From assembly GCA_014763895.1 (NCBI GenBank), contig JACXUM010000008.1, forward strand, positions 1 through 64,000: 64,000 nt of DNA. Direction: 5' to 3'. This document shows positions 37,901 to 45,453 of the stretch, piece by piece. The DNA is from Campylobacterales bacterium. GTDB lineage: Bacteria > Campylobacterota > Campylobacteria > Campylobacterales > Sulfurovaceae. The notes under the pieces were generated by a model, which was not told the origin of the DNA, searched no databases, and saw only the letters and a list, made by a program, of their open reading frames with translations. Made by a program: the position numbers and the translations under genes. Each line of letters starts with the position of its first letter. Position 1 is the stretch's first letter.

Positions 37901-39589
37901 ATGAGAAGTGACGAGATAAAACAGGGGTTTAGTAGAGCGCCTCATAGAAGTTTGCTCCGTGCAACCGGCCTCAAAGATGAAGATTTCAACAAACCGTTCA
38001 TCGGGGTTGCCAATTCATTCATCGAAATTATCCCGGGGCACTTTTTTCTTAACAAAGTTGCCGAAGTTATCAAAGAAGAAATCCGTGCAAATGGTTGCGT
38101 TCCTTTTGAATTCAACACAATCGGTGTGGATGACGGTATCGCCATGGGTCATGATGGAATGCTCTATTCCCTTCCAAGCAGAGAGCTAATCGCCAATTCA
38201 GTTGAAACAGTGATGAATGCACACAAGCTGGATGCCATGATCGCTATCCCTAACTGTGACAAGATCGTACCAGGGATGATCATGGGTGCGTTGCGTGTCA
38301 ATGTTCCAACCATCTTTGTCTCAGGCGGACCGATGGAGAAAGGGTACACACAAGACGGTAGACCGATCGACTTAGCAAGCGCATTCGAAGCGGTAGGCAA
38401 ACATGAGACCGGAGAGATCACTGACGAAGAACTCTATGACATCGAATGTCATGCCTGCCCAAGCGGCGGGTCTTGCTCTGGAATGTTCACGGCAAATTCA
38501 ATGAACACGCTGATGGAGGCTATGGGTATCGCACTTCCTGGAAATGGGACTATCCTCGCGTTAACACCTGAAAGAACGGAACTTTATAAAAAAGCTGCGC
38601 GCCGCATCTGTGAGATCGCCAAAATGGAACCATCGCAAAGAGATGGGTATAAACTCAAAAACATATTGAATGAAAACGCCGTTCGCAATGCATTTGCCGT
38701 GGATATGGCAATGGGGGGAAGTTCCAACACGGTTCTTCATATGTTGGCTATCGCCAAAGAGGCAGGCGTGGATTTCAACTTGGAAGATATCAACACCATC
38801 AGTAAAAATGTCTCACACATTGCCAAGATCTCTCCATCGCTGTCAACTGTTCATATGGAAGATATCAACAAAGCCGGCGGTGTTAATGCCGTTATGCACG
38901 AGATGCAAAAAAGAGGCAAGGATATCCTTATCGATAATCCAACGATCTCAGGAGAATCACTCTATGAGAAGATTACAGATGCAAAGATCCTTGATACCAA
39001 TATCATCCACACGATCGACAACCCTTACTCTCAAGTAGGCGGACTCGCGATCCTCTATGGAAACCTTGCTGAGCAAGGAGCGGTTATCAAAACGGCTGGT
39101 ATCACAGGAGATCGTGTTTTCACGGGGAAAGCAATCTGCTTTAACTCTCAGGATGAAGCAATTGAAGGTATTCTCAAAGGAAAGGTAAAAGCCGGCTGTG
39201 TCGTTGTTATCCGCTATGAAGGTCCCAAAGGCGGTCCGGGAATGCAAGAGATGCTAAGCCCTACAAGCTTGATCATGGGTATGGGTTTAGGCGATAAGGT
39301 AGCGTTGATAACTGACGGCAGATTCTCAGGTGCAACCAGAGGGGCAAGTATCGGGCATGTCAGTCCGGAAGCTGCCGAAGGAGGACTGATAGGATTGCTT
39401 GAAGACGGAGATGAGATCTTTATCGATGTTGATAATTATATCCTGGAAGCAAAACTTACATTTGAAGAGATAGCAAAAAGAAAAGACGATTTCAAACCTA
39501 TCGTAAAACCATTGGAGAGCAAATGGCTGAAACAATACCGTGCCCTTGTAACCAATGCAAGTTCAGGAGCTGTTTTAGAAGCGGAATAA
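37901..39589 (+). CDS. ilvD: Dihydroxy-acid dehydratase
   Basis: 562 residues. Dehydrates 2,3-dihydroxy acids to 2-keto acids in isoleucine and valine synthesis (and for CoA). Fe-S ligands are in [10 protein letters not shown] and [20 protein letters not shown]; the C-terminal catalytic serine region is [33 protein letters not shown] precedes the ATG. Monocistronic, with promoter and terminator visible. Confidence 0.98.
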   Translation: MRSDEIKQGFSRAPHRSLLRATGLKDEDFNKPFIGVANSFIEIIPGHFFLNKVAEVIKEEIRANGCVPFEFNTIGVDDGIAMGHDGMLYSLPSRELIANSVETVMNAHKLDAMIAIPNCDKIVPGMIMGALRVNVPTIFVSGGPMEKGYTQDGRPIDLASAFEAVGKHETGEITDEELYDIECHACPSGGSCSGMFTANSMNTLMEAMGIALPGNGTILALTPERTELYKKAARRICEIAKMEPSQRDGYKLKNILNENAVRNAFAVDMAMGGSSNTVLHMLAIAKEAGVDFNLEDINTISKNVSHIAKISPSLSTVHMEDINKAGGVNAVMHEMQKRGKDILIDNPTISGESLYEKITDAKILDTNIIHTIDNPYSQVGGLAILYGNLAEQGAVIKTAGITGDRVFTGKAICFNSQDEAIEGILKGKVKAGCVVVIRYEGPKGGPGMQEMLSPTSLIMGMGLGDKVALITDGRFSGATRGASIGHVSPEAAEGGLIGLLEDGDEIFIDVDNYILEAKLTFEEIAKRKDDFKPIVKPLESKWLKQYRALVTNASSGAVLEAE

Positions 39590-39597
39590 ACTATAGA

Positions 39598-39620
39598 ACC
39601 CTCTTTGCAAGAGGGGTTTC
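39598..39620 (+). terminator. ilvD terminator
   Basis: CCCTCTT (39599-39605), a 3-base loop, and AAGAGGG (39609-39615), then GTTTC. Starts ten bases past the stop. Confidence 0.75.
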
Positions 39621-39638
39621 TTAGAGAAGAAAAAAAGA

Positions 39639-40691
39639 TTAGATATGAGAAGCGGGGACTACTCTTCTAGCCCCTTTAAATCTCTCACCGTAGAATGTTT
39701 TGTCAAGATTTGTAATGATCACTTTATGCTTTGCAGAACTTGCATGGATGAACTTTCCATCTCCGATATAGATACCCACATGGTTAACATACCCTCTTCT
39801 GCTTTTTGAGGTATCAAAGAAGACTAGATCTCCTTTTTTCAATTCATCTCTACTAACTTTCTTACCTACTTTAGACTGGGCAATAGCTCGTCTTGGCAGA
39901 CAAATCCCATTTTGCTTACATACATATGTTGTCAAGCCTGAACAATCAAAAGCACCTTGATTTCCTGTAGCGCCCCAAACATATCTATGTCCCAACTTTG
40001 TTTTAGCAAGCTCAACGATTTTTGTTGATTTTGAATTTGGTGTATTTCTTGAAAGCATTTTCTTTTTTGAAGATGATTTAAAAAGAATATCTTTTAGACT
40101 GAATTTTTCAGATTTTGGTTTCGCATGCTGTGCAGCCAGCGGTGCAGAATGAGAAGCAATCGCCTTTTTCAGAGCATGGTTTTCCTGCTTCGCCTTCATG
40201 GCCAATGCTTTAATCGCTTTACGCTCATTTTGCAGAGTTTGAGATTTTTTTGCTATGAGAACCTGCTTGCTCCTAGATGCATTTTGAGGTATCTTGATCA
40301 CTTCACCAAGTTTCAAGGCCTGACCTTTTTTGATACCGTTCATCTCGCTTAAAGTACCAATACTCGTTTGATGTTTACGAGCAATCCCAAAAAGAGTATC
40401 TCCTTTTTTGATCACATAAGAAACTGGTTTAGCATTCACTTTCTTTACATTCTTAACGATTTTTTGATTGGCCGAAGATGACGGGATAGTCAATACACGT
40501 CCCAATTTGAGAACTTCACCTTTTTTGACATGGTTGGATTGTTGGATTTTTTCTACGGAAGTGTGATACTTATGGGCAATTGTATAGAGAGAATCCCCAC
40601 TTTTAATCGTATGTTTGACCGTGCTTGGTGCGGCGTGCAGTGTCATTGCCGAAAGCGACATAGTGAGCAATAAGGTCTGAAACTTATTCAA
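39639..40691 (-). CDS. LysM-NlpC/P60 cell-wall hydrolase
   Basis: 350 residues. Signal peptide ends near LHAAPS. Two LysM domains follow (about 26-70, HTIKSGDSLYTIAHKYH, and 91-134, YVIKKGDTLFGIARKHQ), which bind peptidoglycan; then a lysine-rich linker, and an NlpC/P60 domain (about 222-345) with catalytic Cys in GAFDCSGLTTYVC and His in NHVGIYIGDG. Likely a periplasmic D-Glu-mDAP endopeptidase (Spr/MepS type) active in wall growth or cell separation. Confidence 0.94.
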   Translation of the reverse strand: MNKFQTLLLTMSLSAMTLHAAPSTVKHTIKSGDSLYTIAHKYHTSVEKIQQSNHVKKGEVLKLGRVLTIPSSSANQKIVKNVKKVNAKPVSYVIKKGDTLFGIARKHQTSIGTLSEMNGIKKGQALKLGEVIKIPQNASRSKQVLIAKKSQTLQNERKAIKALAMKAKQENHALKKAIASHSAPLAAQHAKPKSEKFSLKDILFKSSSKKKMLSRNTPNSKSTKIVELAKTKLGHRYVWGATGNQGAFDCSGLTTYVCKQNGICLPRRAIAQSKVGKKVSRDELKKGDLVFFDTSKSRRGYVNHVGIYIGDGKFIHASSAKHKVIITNLDKTFYGERFKGARRVVPASHI

Positions 40692-40804
40692 AAATACTCC
40701 TTGTTTCGTTTTTAGACTTTAACATTAAAATCTATAGTAATTAATATTTCAACTATTCTATCGAGCTTCCATTAACAAAAAATAAACACGAATTGAAATT
40801 TAAC

Positions 40805-42499
40805 TTAAATTTTACGGCTTGCCAAATGGCTAAATCGCTTTACGATATGATCAGCGACCCTTAATGCATTGGCATAAATTGTCCAGGTATATGCTACAGA
40901 GCCCCCTGTAGGCATAAAGCTGGCATCGGCGACAAAAAGATTTTGAATATCATGGGATCGGCAATATTTATTTAAAACCGATTTTTGGGGATCATCTCCG
41001 AACCTGCATCCTCCTGCAATTAAATTTTGAGGGGGTGCGGCAGAGATCGAAGAGTAGATATTTTTTGCTCCCATCTCTTCAAGAATTTTTTCACAATACT
41101 TGGCGATATAATGCCCTACCTTCAGATCATGGGGATGCCCTTTGATGCGCAATTTCCCCACAGGCATTCCGTGCTTGTCTTTATGATCAGGGTCCACGCT
41201 GATAAAACAATCATCATGCGGCAACCAATCAGTAAATATTTCAAACCGAATGCTTTTGGTTTGCCTAAAACGTTTCAGCAGTCGTTTTGCCAATGCATCT
41301 CCCCAGAGCATCTTGCCCTCTTTATCTTCGGTATGTTTCCGGGCTCTTGAGATAATATTTTGATGTTCGAACATGAATTCAACCGATCCTCCCTTGAAGC
41401 GTCCACTCCACCAATCATCGATAAAATACCAATCCAACACCGACCGGTTCACAAACAACCCTCGTTGCATCAAGGCATCAAAAGTAATCTCTTTGAGATT
41501 ATCTGCATGCAATTCTCCCTGTCCTGAACCTCCGGCCGAGAAGATGAGATTCTTCCCGAGTTCTCCGCTGCTGTTTGCCAGCCCTTTGGGATGATAGCCG
41601 TTTGCAGAATTCAACAGCAGCCTTACGCTCTCATGTGCCTGTGCAGCCACGATAAAAAGTTTGGCATATATCTTTTTTTCTTTCCCGGTCACGGTATCCA
41701 CTACAACCGCACAATGCACCTCATCTTTGCCTGACTCAAGCGATTTGACATGGGTTTTTGTCATCAGTGTCAGATTGCCTGTTGCCAAAGCCGGGATAAT
41801 AAATGCCTCTCTGGAACTTCCTTTTGCCCCTGAACTGCATCCATAGCTTCCACAGAAATTGGAATAGTAGCAAGCCTGCCGATACCCTTTATCTTTGGAT
41901 AGCACCGCCCTTGGCGTCACCAACGGGCTGATGCCAAGACCTTTACAGCTTTTTTCAAACAGCTTGACTACCTCGTTTTCCTTGGTAGGTGGCTGCGGAA
42001 AATCTCTTGTGCTTCGTGGGGGCTCAAAAGGATGGGGGATCACTTTCCCGGATATCCCTACCAGTTCTTCAACTAACGTATAATAGGGTTCCAATTCATC
42101 ATAACTGATAGGCCAATCCGCTACATTGGCATCACCGATCTGGCCGTATTTGCTCAAAAGCCTGAAATCATCCGGATGCAGACGATGGAACATGCCGCTC
42201 ATGAGATTGGATGAGCCTCCAACCAAAGAACCATTCCAAAAGCTCCATCCCGACTCATAGGTAGGCGTTGAAACCCATTTGCCGTCAATCTCTTCTTCGA
42301 TGATATGATACTCATCAAAAAGATTGGGTGTGATGATATCCCTTCGACAGTAGGCCAGTTCATCTTTACTGAACTCCTCCCGGTTAATCAATTTTCCTTT
42401 TTCAACCATAGCCACATCAAATCCAGCCTGTGTCAAGGTATAGGCGACCGCTCCCCCACTGGCCCCGGAACCGATGATGAGCGCATCATAGATCTTCAT
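40805..42499 (-). CDS. GMC-family FAD oxidoreductase (gluconate 2-dehydrogenase large-subunit type)
   Basis: 564 residues from MKIYDALIIGSGASGG. The FAD-binding motif GSGASGGAVAYTLTQAGFDV is at the N-terminus, and the C-terminal GMC signature is ADASFMPTGGSVAYTW. The frame extends 27 codons upstream into the previous gene, but AAAAGG lies eight bases from the chosen ATG. Similar enzymes oxidise sugars or sugar acids with a haem c subunit; no such subunit is coded here. Confidence 0.9.
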   Translation of the reverse strand: MKIYDALIIGSGASGGAVAYTLTQAGFDVAMVEKGKLINREEFSKDELAYCRRDIITPNLFDEYHIIEEEIDGKWVSTPTYESGWSFWNGSLVGGSSNLMSGMFHRLHPDDFRLLSKYGQIGDANVADWPISYDELEPYYTLVEELVGISGKVIPHPFEPPRSTRDFPQPPTKENEVVKLFEKSCKGLGISPLVTPRAVLSKDKGYRQACYYSNFCGSYGCSSGAKGSSREAFIIPALATGNLTLMTKTHVKSLESGKDEVHCAVVVDTVTGKEKKIYAKLFIVAAQAHESVRLLLNSANGYHPKGLANSSGELGKNLIFSAGGSGQGELHADNLKEITFDALMQRGLFVNRSVLDWYFIDDWWSGRFKGGSVEFMFEHQNIISRARKHTEDKEGKMLWGDALAKRLLKRFRQTKSIRFEIFTDWLPHDDCFISVDPDHKDKHGMPVGKLRIKGHPHDLKVGHYIAKYCEKILEEMGAKNIYSSISAAPPQNLIAGGCRFGDDPQKSVLNKYCRSHDIQNLFVADASFMPTGGSVAYTWTIYANALRVADHIVKRFSHLASRKI

Positions 42500-42989
42500 C
42501 GATATACCTTTTACGAGGTCTTGGCAATCCTCCTGAGGTTTCCAGGGCCTTCCAAGCTGCTCCATCTTGGTTCGACCCATAGATGGGATCGCTCAAAAGC
42601 CCTTCCATGCCAAGTGTCATCACCCGTGACAACCAAGATCTACCATAATTCGTTGCTTCATATGCACGTAAAGCCTTTTCTCTCATTTTCTCATCATAGC
42701 TGCAAAACGTTCCATCCGTTCTACGCTCAAGCTCTTTTGCTCCATCGATCACAAATGCTCTGATCTCCTGATCGAAACTTGGATGTGCCATAGTTTTCTG
42801 TACAAACCCGGACAACCTCATTTTCTTGGCTGAAGGAAGGAGCCCTCCCTCAGGAAAAAAATGTGCTAAAACCGCATCGATCGTTTCTCTGACCGATTCA
42901 AAGGCTTTATCTTTCACAATGGTTTCAGCTTTTAAACAGGAAGCAATACCTATCATGCTTCCCAATATCAAAAATCTTCTTCTTTTCAT
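42486..42989 (-). CDS. Gluconate 2-dehydrogenase subunit 3-like protein
   Basis: 167 residues. The start MKRRRFLILGSMIGIASC is Tat-like or lipoprotein-like. The body (IDAVLAHFFPEGGLLPSAKKM, GTFCSYDEKMREKALRAYEA) fits the GADH subunit 3 family, which helps export the FAD subunit through Tat. Its stop overlaps the GMC gene start by 14 bases. Confidence 0.85.
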   Translation of the reverse strand: MKRRRFLILGSMIGIASCLKAETIVKDKAFESVRETIDAVLAHFFPEGGLLPSAKKMRLSGFVQKTMAHPSFDQEIRAFVIDGAKELERRTDGTFCSYDEKMREKALRAYEATNYGRSWLSRVMTLGMEGLLSDPIYGSNQDGAAWKALETSGGLPRPRKRYIDEDL

Positions 42990-43103
42990 CTTTTCATAGC
43001 CATTTTGTTTCGTTTTTATTTTATATCTTTAAATAATTTATCGTTCATCACAAAAAATTATACTTTGATTGCCATAAAATATCCTAAATAACTTTTTCTG
43101 TGC

Positions 43104-43109
43104 TATACT
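43104..43109 (+). promoter_or_regulatory. -10 box of the GKC lipoprotein
   Basis: TGCTATACTGC, about 35 bases before the preferred ATG. Confidence 0.5.
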
Positions 43110-43142
43110 GCTTTTTACAAATATATGAAAAGGATGAAAAGG

Positions 43143-43331
43143 ATGAAAAAAGTTATAGTTGCCATCTTATTGGGAATCGGGCTGTTAAGCATGACCGGAT
43201 GTACGGAATCATCACAAAAGAGCGATACACCTGCGGGTAAATGCGAATCGGGAAAATGTCAGGCCGGAAAATGTGAATCAGGAAAATGCGATTTCGGTAA
43301 AAACGCTTCAGAAAAAAATAATACAAATTAA
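43143..43331 (+). CDS. Small GKC-repeat lipoprotein (bufferin-like)
   Basis: 62 residues from the third of three ATGs (43125, 43134, 43143); AAAAGG is spaced nine bases from the third and abuts the second. The signal MKKVIVAILLGIGLLSMTGC suggests a lipoprotein at Cys20. The mature part has four (A/S)GKC(E/Q/D) units, five residues apart: GKCESGKCQAGKCESGKC, then a charged tail. EGKCG-type repeats characterise bufferins, copper-binding peptides modified by MNIO (DUF692) enzymes, and DoxX proteins are frequent partners. A DoxX gene follows 157 bases later, but no MNIO or DUF2063 gene is in this window. Confidence 0.75.
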   Translation: MKKVIVAILLGIGLLSMTGCTESSQKSDTPAGKCESGKCQAGKCESGKCDFGKNASEKNNTN

Positions 43332-43361
43332 GTTTAACTGCAACCAAGTTGCTTTATCTAT

Positions 43362-43386
43362 ACCACAGGGGGCATCCCCTGTAGGT
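43362..43386. repeat. Stem-loop between GKC lipoprotein and DoxX genes
   Basis: ACAGGGG (43365-43371), loop GCAT, CCCCTGT (43376-43382), lengthened by ACC/GGT with one bulge. A second inverted repeat TATTCTC/GAGAATA follows within 30 bases. Could be an attenuating terminator or an mRNA-stabilising structure. Confidence 0.6.
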
Positions 43387-43488
43387 ATTCTCTTTTCATT
43401 CCACAGAGAATACACATCTTTCAAGTTATACTCTTTCTCAATAAACTTCTATACTGAATATTGGATATTTCCTAAAAAGGAGAGAAAT

Positions 43489-43926
43489 ATGTTATTCACA
43501 CTTTATGTTACCCTCAAACGAATTTTAAGTCATCTTCAAAGTGTAGCGTTGTTAGGTGCCAGGCTTGTTGTCGCCTACGGATTTTATGGGCCGGCAATGA
43601 TGAAATGGTCAGATATCCATGCAATTGCTGTATGGTTTGGCACATTAGGTATCCCTTTACCCACGCTAAATGCCTATATGGCTGCAAGTACTGAACTCTC
43701 AGGAGTGATTCTCCTCTCCTTAGGGTTATTTACACGGCTTATCTCTATCCCTTTGATCATCGTCATGATTGTGGCTATTATTACGGTACACCTTCCCAAC
43801 GGTTTCAATGCGGGCAACAACGGCTTTGAAATTCCGCTTTACTATATGCTTTTTTTAACCATCTTTGCCAGTTTCGGCGCAGGTAAATGGAGTTTGGACC
43901 ACCTTTTGTTCGGGCAAGAGCAGTAA
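43489..43926 (+). CDS. DoxX family membrane protein
   Basis: 145 residues from MLFTLYVTLKRIL; AAAAAGGAGAG lies five bases ahead, overruling a longer in-frame start at 43273 that overlaps the lipoprotein gene. Four membrane segments: ARLVVAYGFYGPAMMKW, LSGVILLSLGLFTRLIS, IPLIIVMIVAIITVHLP, and YYMLFLTIFASFGAGKW. In bufferin operons the DoxX member (HvfD/BufD-like) is a partner of the secreted peptide; that role here is an inference. Confidence 0.88.
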   Translation: MLFTLYVTLKRILSHLQSVALLGARLVVAYGFYGPAMMKWSDIHAIAVWFGTLGIPLPTLNAYMAASTELSGVILLSLGLFTRLISIPLIIVMIVAIITVHLPNGFNAGNNGFEIPLYYMLFLTIFASFGAGKWSLDHLLFGQEQ

Positions 43927-44053
43927 CATCTACTGCTATAGCTGCCTTCTGTTCTAAGGAAGAAGGGATCAGAGCGGCCGTTCTGCTTCCCTTTTCACAT
44001 TTCTATCACAAATTCTTTGTATAATATAAAATCTTATCAAAGAAAGGGCGATC

Positions 44054-44560
44054 ATGAGACAGTTGATGAGTGTTATTGCATTGATAGTTGCACTGAACGG
44101 ATGCCAAGATGCGAAAGAAAAACAGGCAGAGCATGATGCTGAAGTAGCACAAGAGGCCAGAGAACAATTGCTTAAAGAGCTAAAAGAAAAAGAACTTGAA
44201 GAACAAAAAGCCCAAGAGGAAGCACAAAAAAACTCCAAGCTTTCGAAGATCGGTATCACTGCAGATCAAGGTGTTATCACGATAGATACCAATAAAACCC
44301 AAGGTTTTTTTAAACATATCGGCAAACAAATCGATACTAAAATGAAAGAGATCAACGAAGACCTTGAGGACGGGATATTCCGCCATGAAGAAGCCGGAAT
44401 AGAGTTCAATAATACCCATATCAATATCGATCTTAATCAAACAAAAAGCTTTTTAGATGAATGGAGCAGAAGGATGGAGGGATTTGTGCGTGAATTTGAC
44501 GAAATGGCAAAAGAGTTGGAAGAAAAAACGGATAATCCCCCAGATCAATCAGATGAATAA
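44054..44560 (+). CDS. Coiled-coil lipoprotein
   Basis: 168 residues. Signal ends ALNGC (Cys17). Residues 20-60 are a charged coiled coil (KEKQAEHDAEVAQEAREQLL). The remainder is acidic with repeated NTHINIDLNQTK and VITIDTNKTQG segments. No family recognised; AAAGGGCGATC precedes ATG. Confidence 0.75.
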   Translation: MRQLMSVIALIVALNGCQDAKEKQAEHDAEVAQEAREQLLKELKEKELEEQKAQEEAQKNSKLSKIGITADQGVITIDTNKTQGFFKHIGKQIDTKMKEINEDLEDGIFRHEEAGIEFNNTHINIDLNQTKSFLDEWSRRMEGFVREFDEMAKELEEKTDNPPDQSDE

Positions 44561-44605
44561 AATAATTTCAGGGATTGTATGCAGTTAATTTGTTAAAAAT
44601 AAGAG

Positions 44606-44623
44606 GTCACGCTTTTGCGTGAC
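44606..44623 (-). terminator. rpmI-rplT terminator
   Basis: On the minus strand GTCACGC, loop AAAA, GCGTGAC, then CTCTTATTTTT. Twelve bases after the rplT stop. Confidence 0.8.
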
Positions 44624-44635
44624 TCTCAAAAGGCG

Positions 44636-44992
44636 TTATTGTGCCAAAGCAGCTTTTGAGGCAGCTGCTACTTTTGCGAAAGCTTCAGGAGCATTCATCG
44701 CCATATCGGCAAGAATTTTTCTATCCAGTTCGATATTTGCGACTTTAAGACCATGCATGAATCTTGAGTAGTTCATGTCGTTTAGTCTTGCAGCAGCATT
44801 GATACGAACGATCCAAAGTCTTCTGAAGTCTCTTTTTTTCTGTCTTCTGTCTCTGTAAGCATATACCAATGATCTTTCAAGCTGTTCTTTCGCTTTTCTG
44901 AAGTGTTTTCTTCTTCCGCTATAGAAACCTTTAGCTTGCTTTAATAGTCTTTTGTGTCTTCTTCTTCTTACAACACCAGTTTTTACTCTCAT
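44636..44992 (-). CDS. rplT: 50S ribosomal protein L20
   Basis: 118 residues: [23 protein letters not shown], then [20 protein letters not shown]. 23S rRNA assembly protein; in E. coli it represses rpmI-rplT translation. Confidence 0.98.
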   Translation of the reverse strand: MRVKTGVVRRRRHKRLLKQAKGFYSGRRKHFRKAKEQLERSLVYAYRDRRQKKRDFRRLWIVRINAAARLNDMNYSRFMHGLKVANIELDRKILADMAMNAPEAFAKVAAASKAALAQ

Positions 44993-45103
44993 AAATTTTC
45001 CTTTACCTTATCTTGTACCCTGTGGGTTTTAGTAGGTGTCAAACCATTTGATTTGAACTTGCCTCTGGATGATCAGAGGGAATACTACTTTACTGGATCA
45101 ACC

Positions 45104-45295
45104 TTAGTTGATCATCTCTTTGACTCTATGCACATCTGTTGGATCAACATGCTTCGGACTTCTCATGCTTCTGTGGTGTTTTCCGTCCACTTTAGTAAGG
45201 ATGTGGCTTCTAAAAGCTGTTCCTCTTTTGATTTTACCGCTTTTTTTGATCTTAAAACGCTTTACAGCGCCTTTAACACTTTTCATTTTTGGCAT
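45104..45295 (-). CDS. rpmI: 50S ribosomal protein L35
   Basis: 63 residues, [20 protein letters not shown]. Has its own promoter because mutS7 separates it from infC, its usual upstream neighbour. Confidence 0.97.
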   Translation of the reverse strand: MPKMKSVKGAVKRFKIKKSGKIKRGTAFRSHILTKVDGKHHRSMRSPKHVDPTDVHRVKEMIN

Positions 45296-45348
45296 ATGCT
45301 TACTCCCTGTTGGATTTTTTCTATAGTTTTCACAGAAAATGGGACGAT

Positions 45349-45354
45349 ATTATA
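45349..45354 (-). promoter_or_regulatory. -10 box of rpmI-rplT
   Basis: The minus strand reads GGGTATAATATCG, about 55 bases upstream of rpmI. Confidence 0.65.
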
Positions 45355-45415
45355 CCCAAATTTTCTAAAAAAATTCTAAAATTAAAAAACGGTACTTCTC
45401 TAACCCTACTTGTGG

Positions 45416-45421
45416 TAAAAT
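45416..45421 (+). promoter_or_regulatory. Possible -10 box of mutS7
   Basis: GTGGTAAAATCTATCC, 33 bases ahead of the proposed GTG start at 45454; faces away from the rpmI promoter. Confidence 0.45.
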
Positions 45422-45453
45422 CTATCCAACTAGAAAAAGGACAGGCAGCAACG

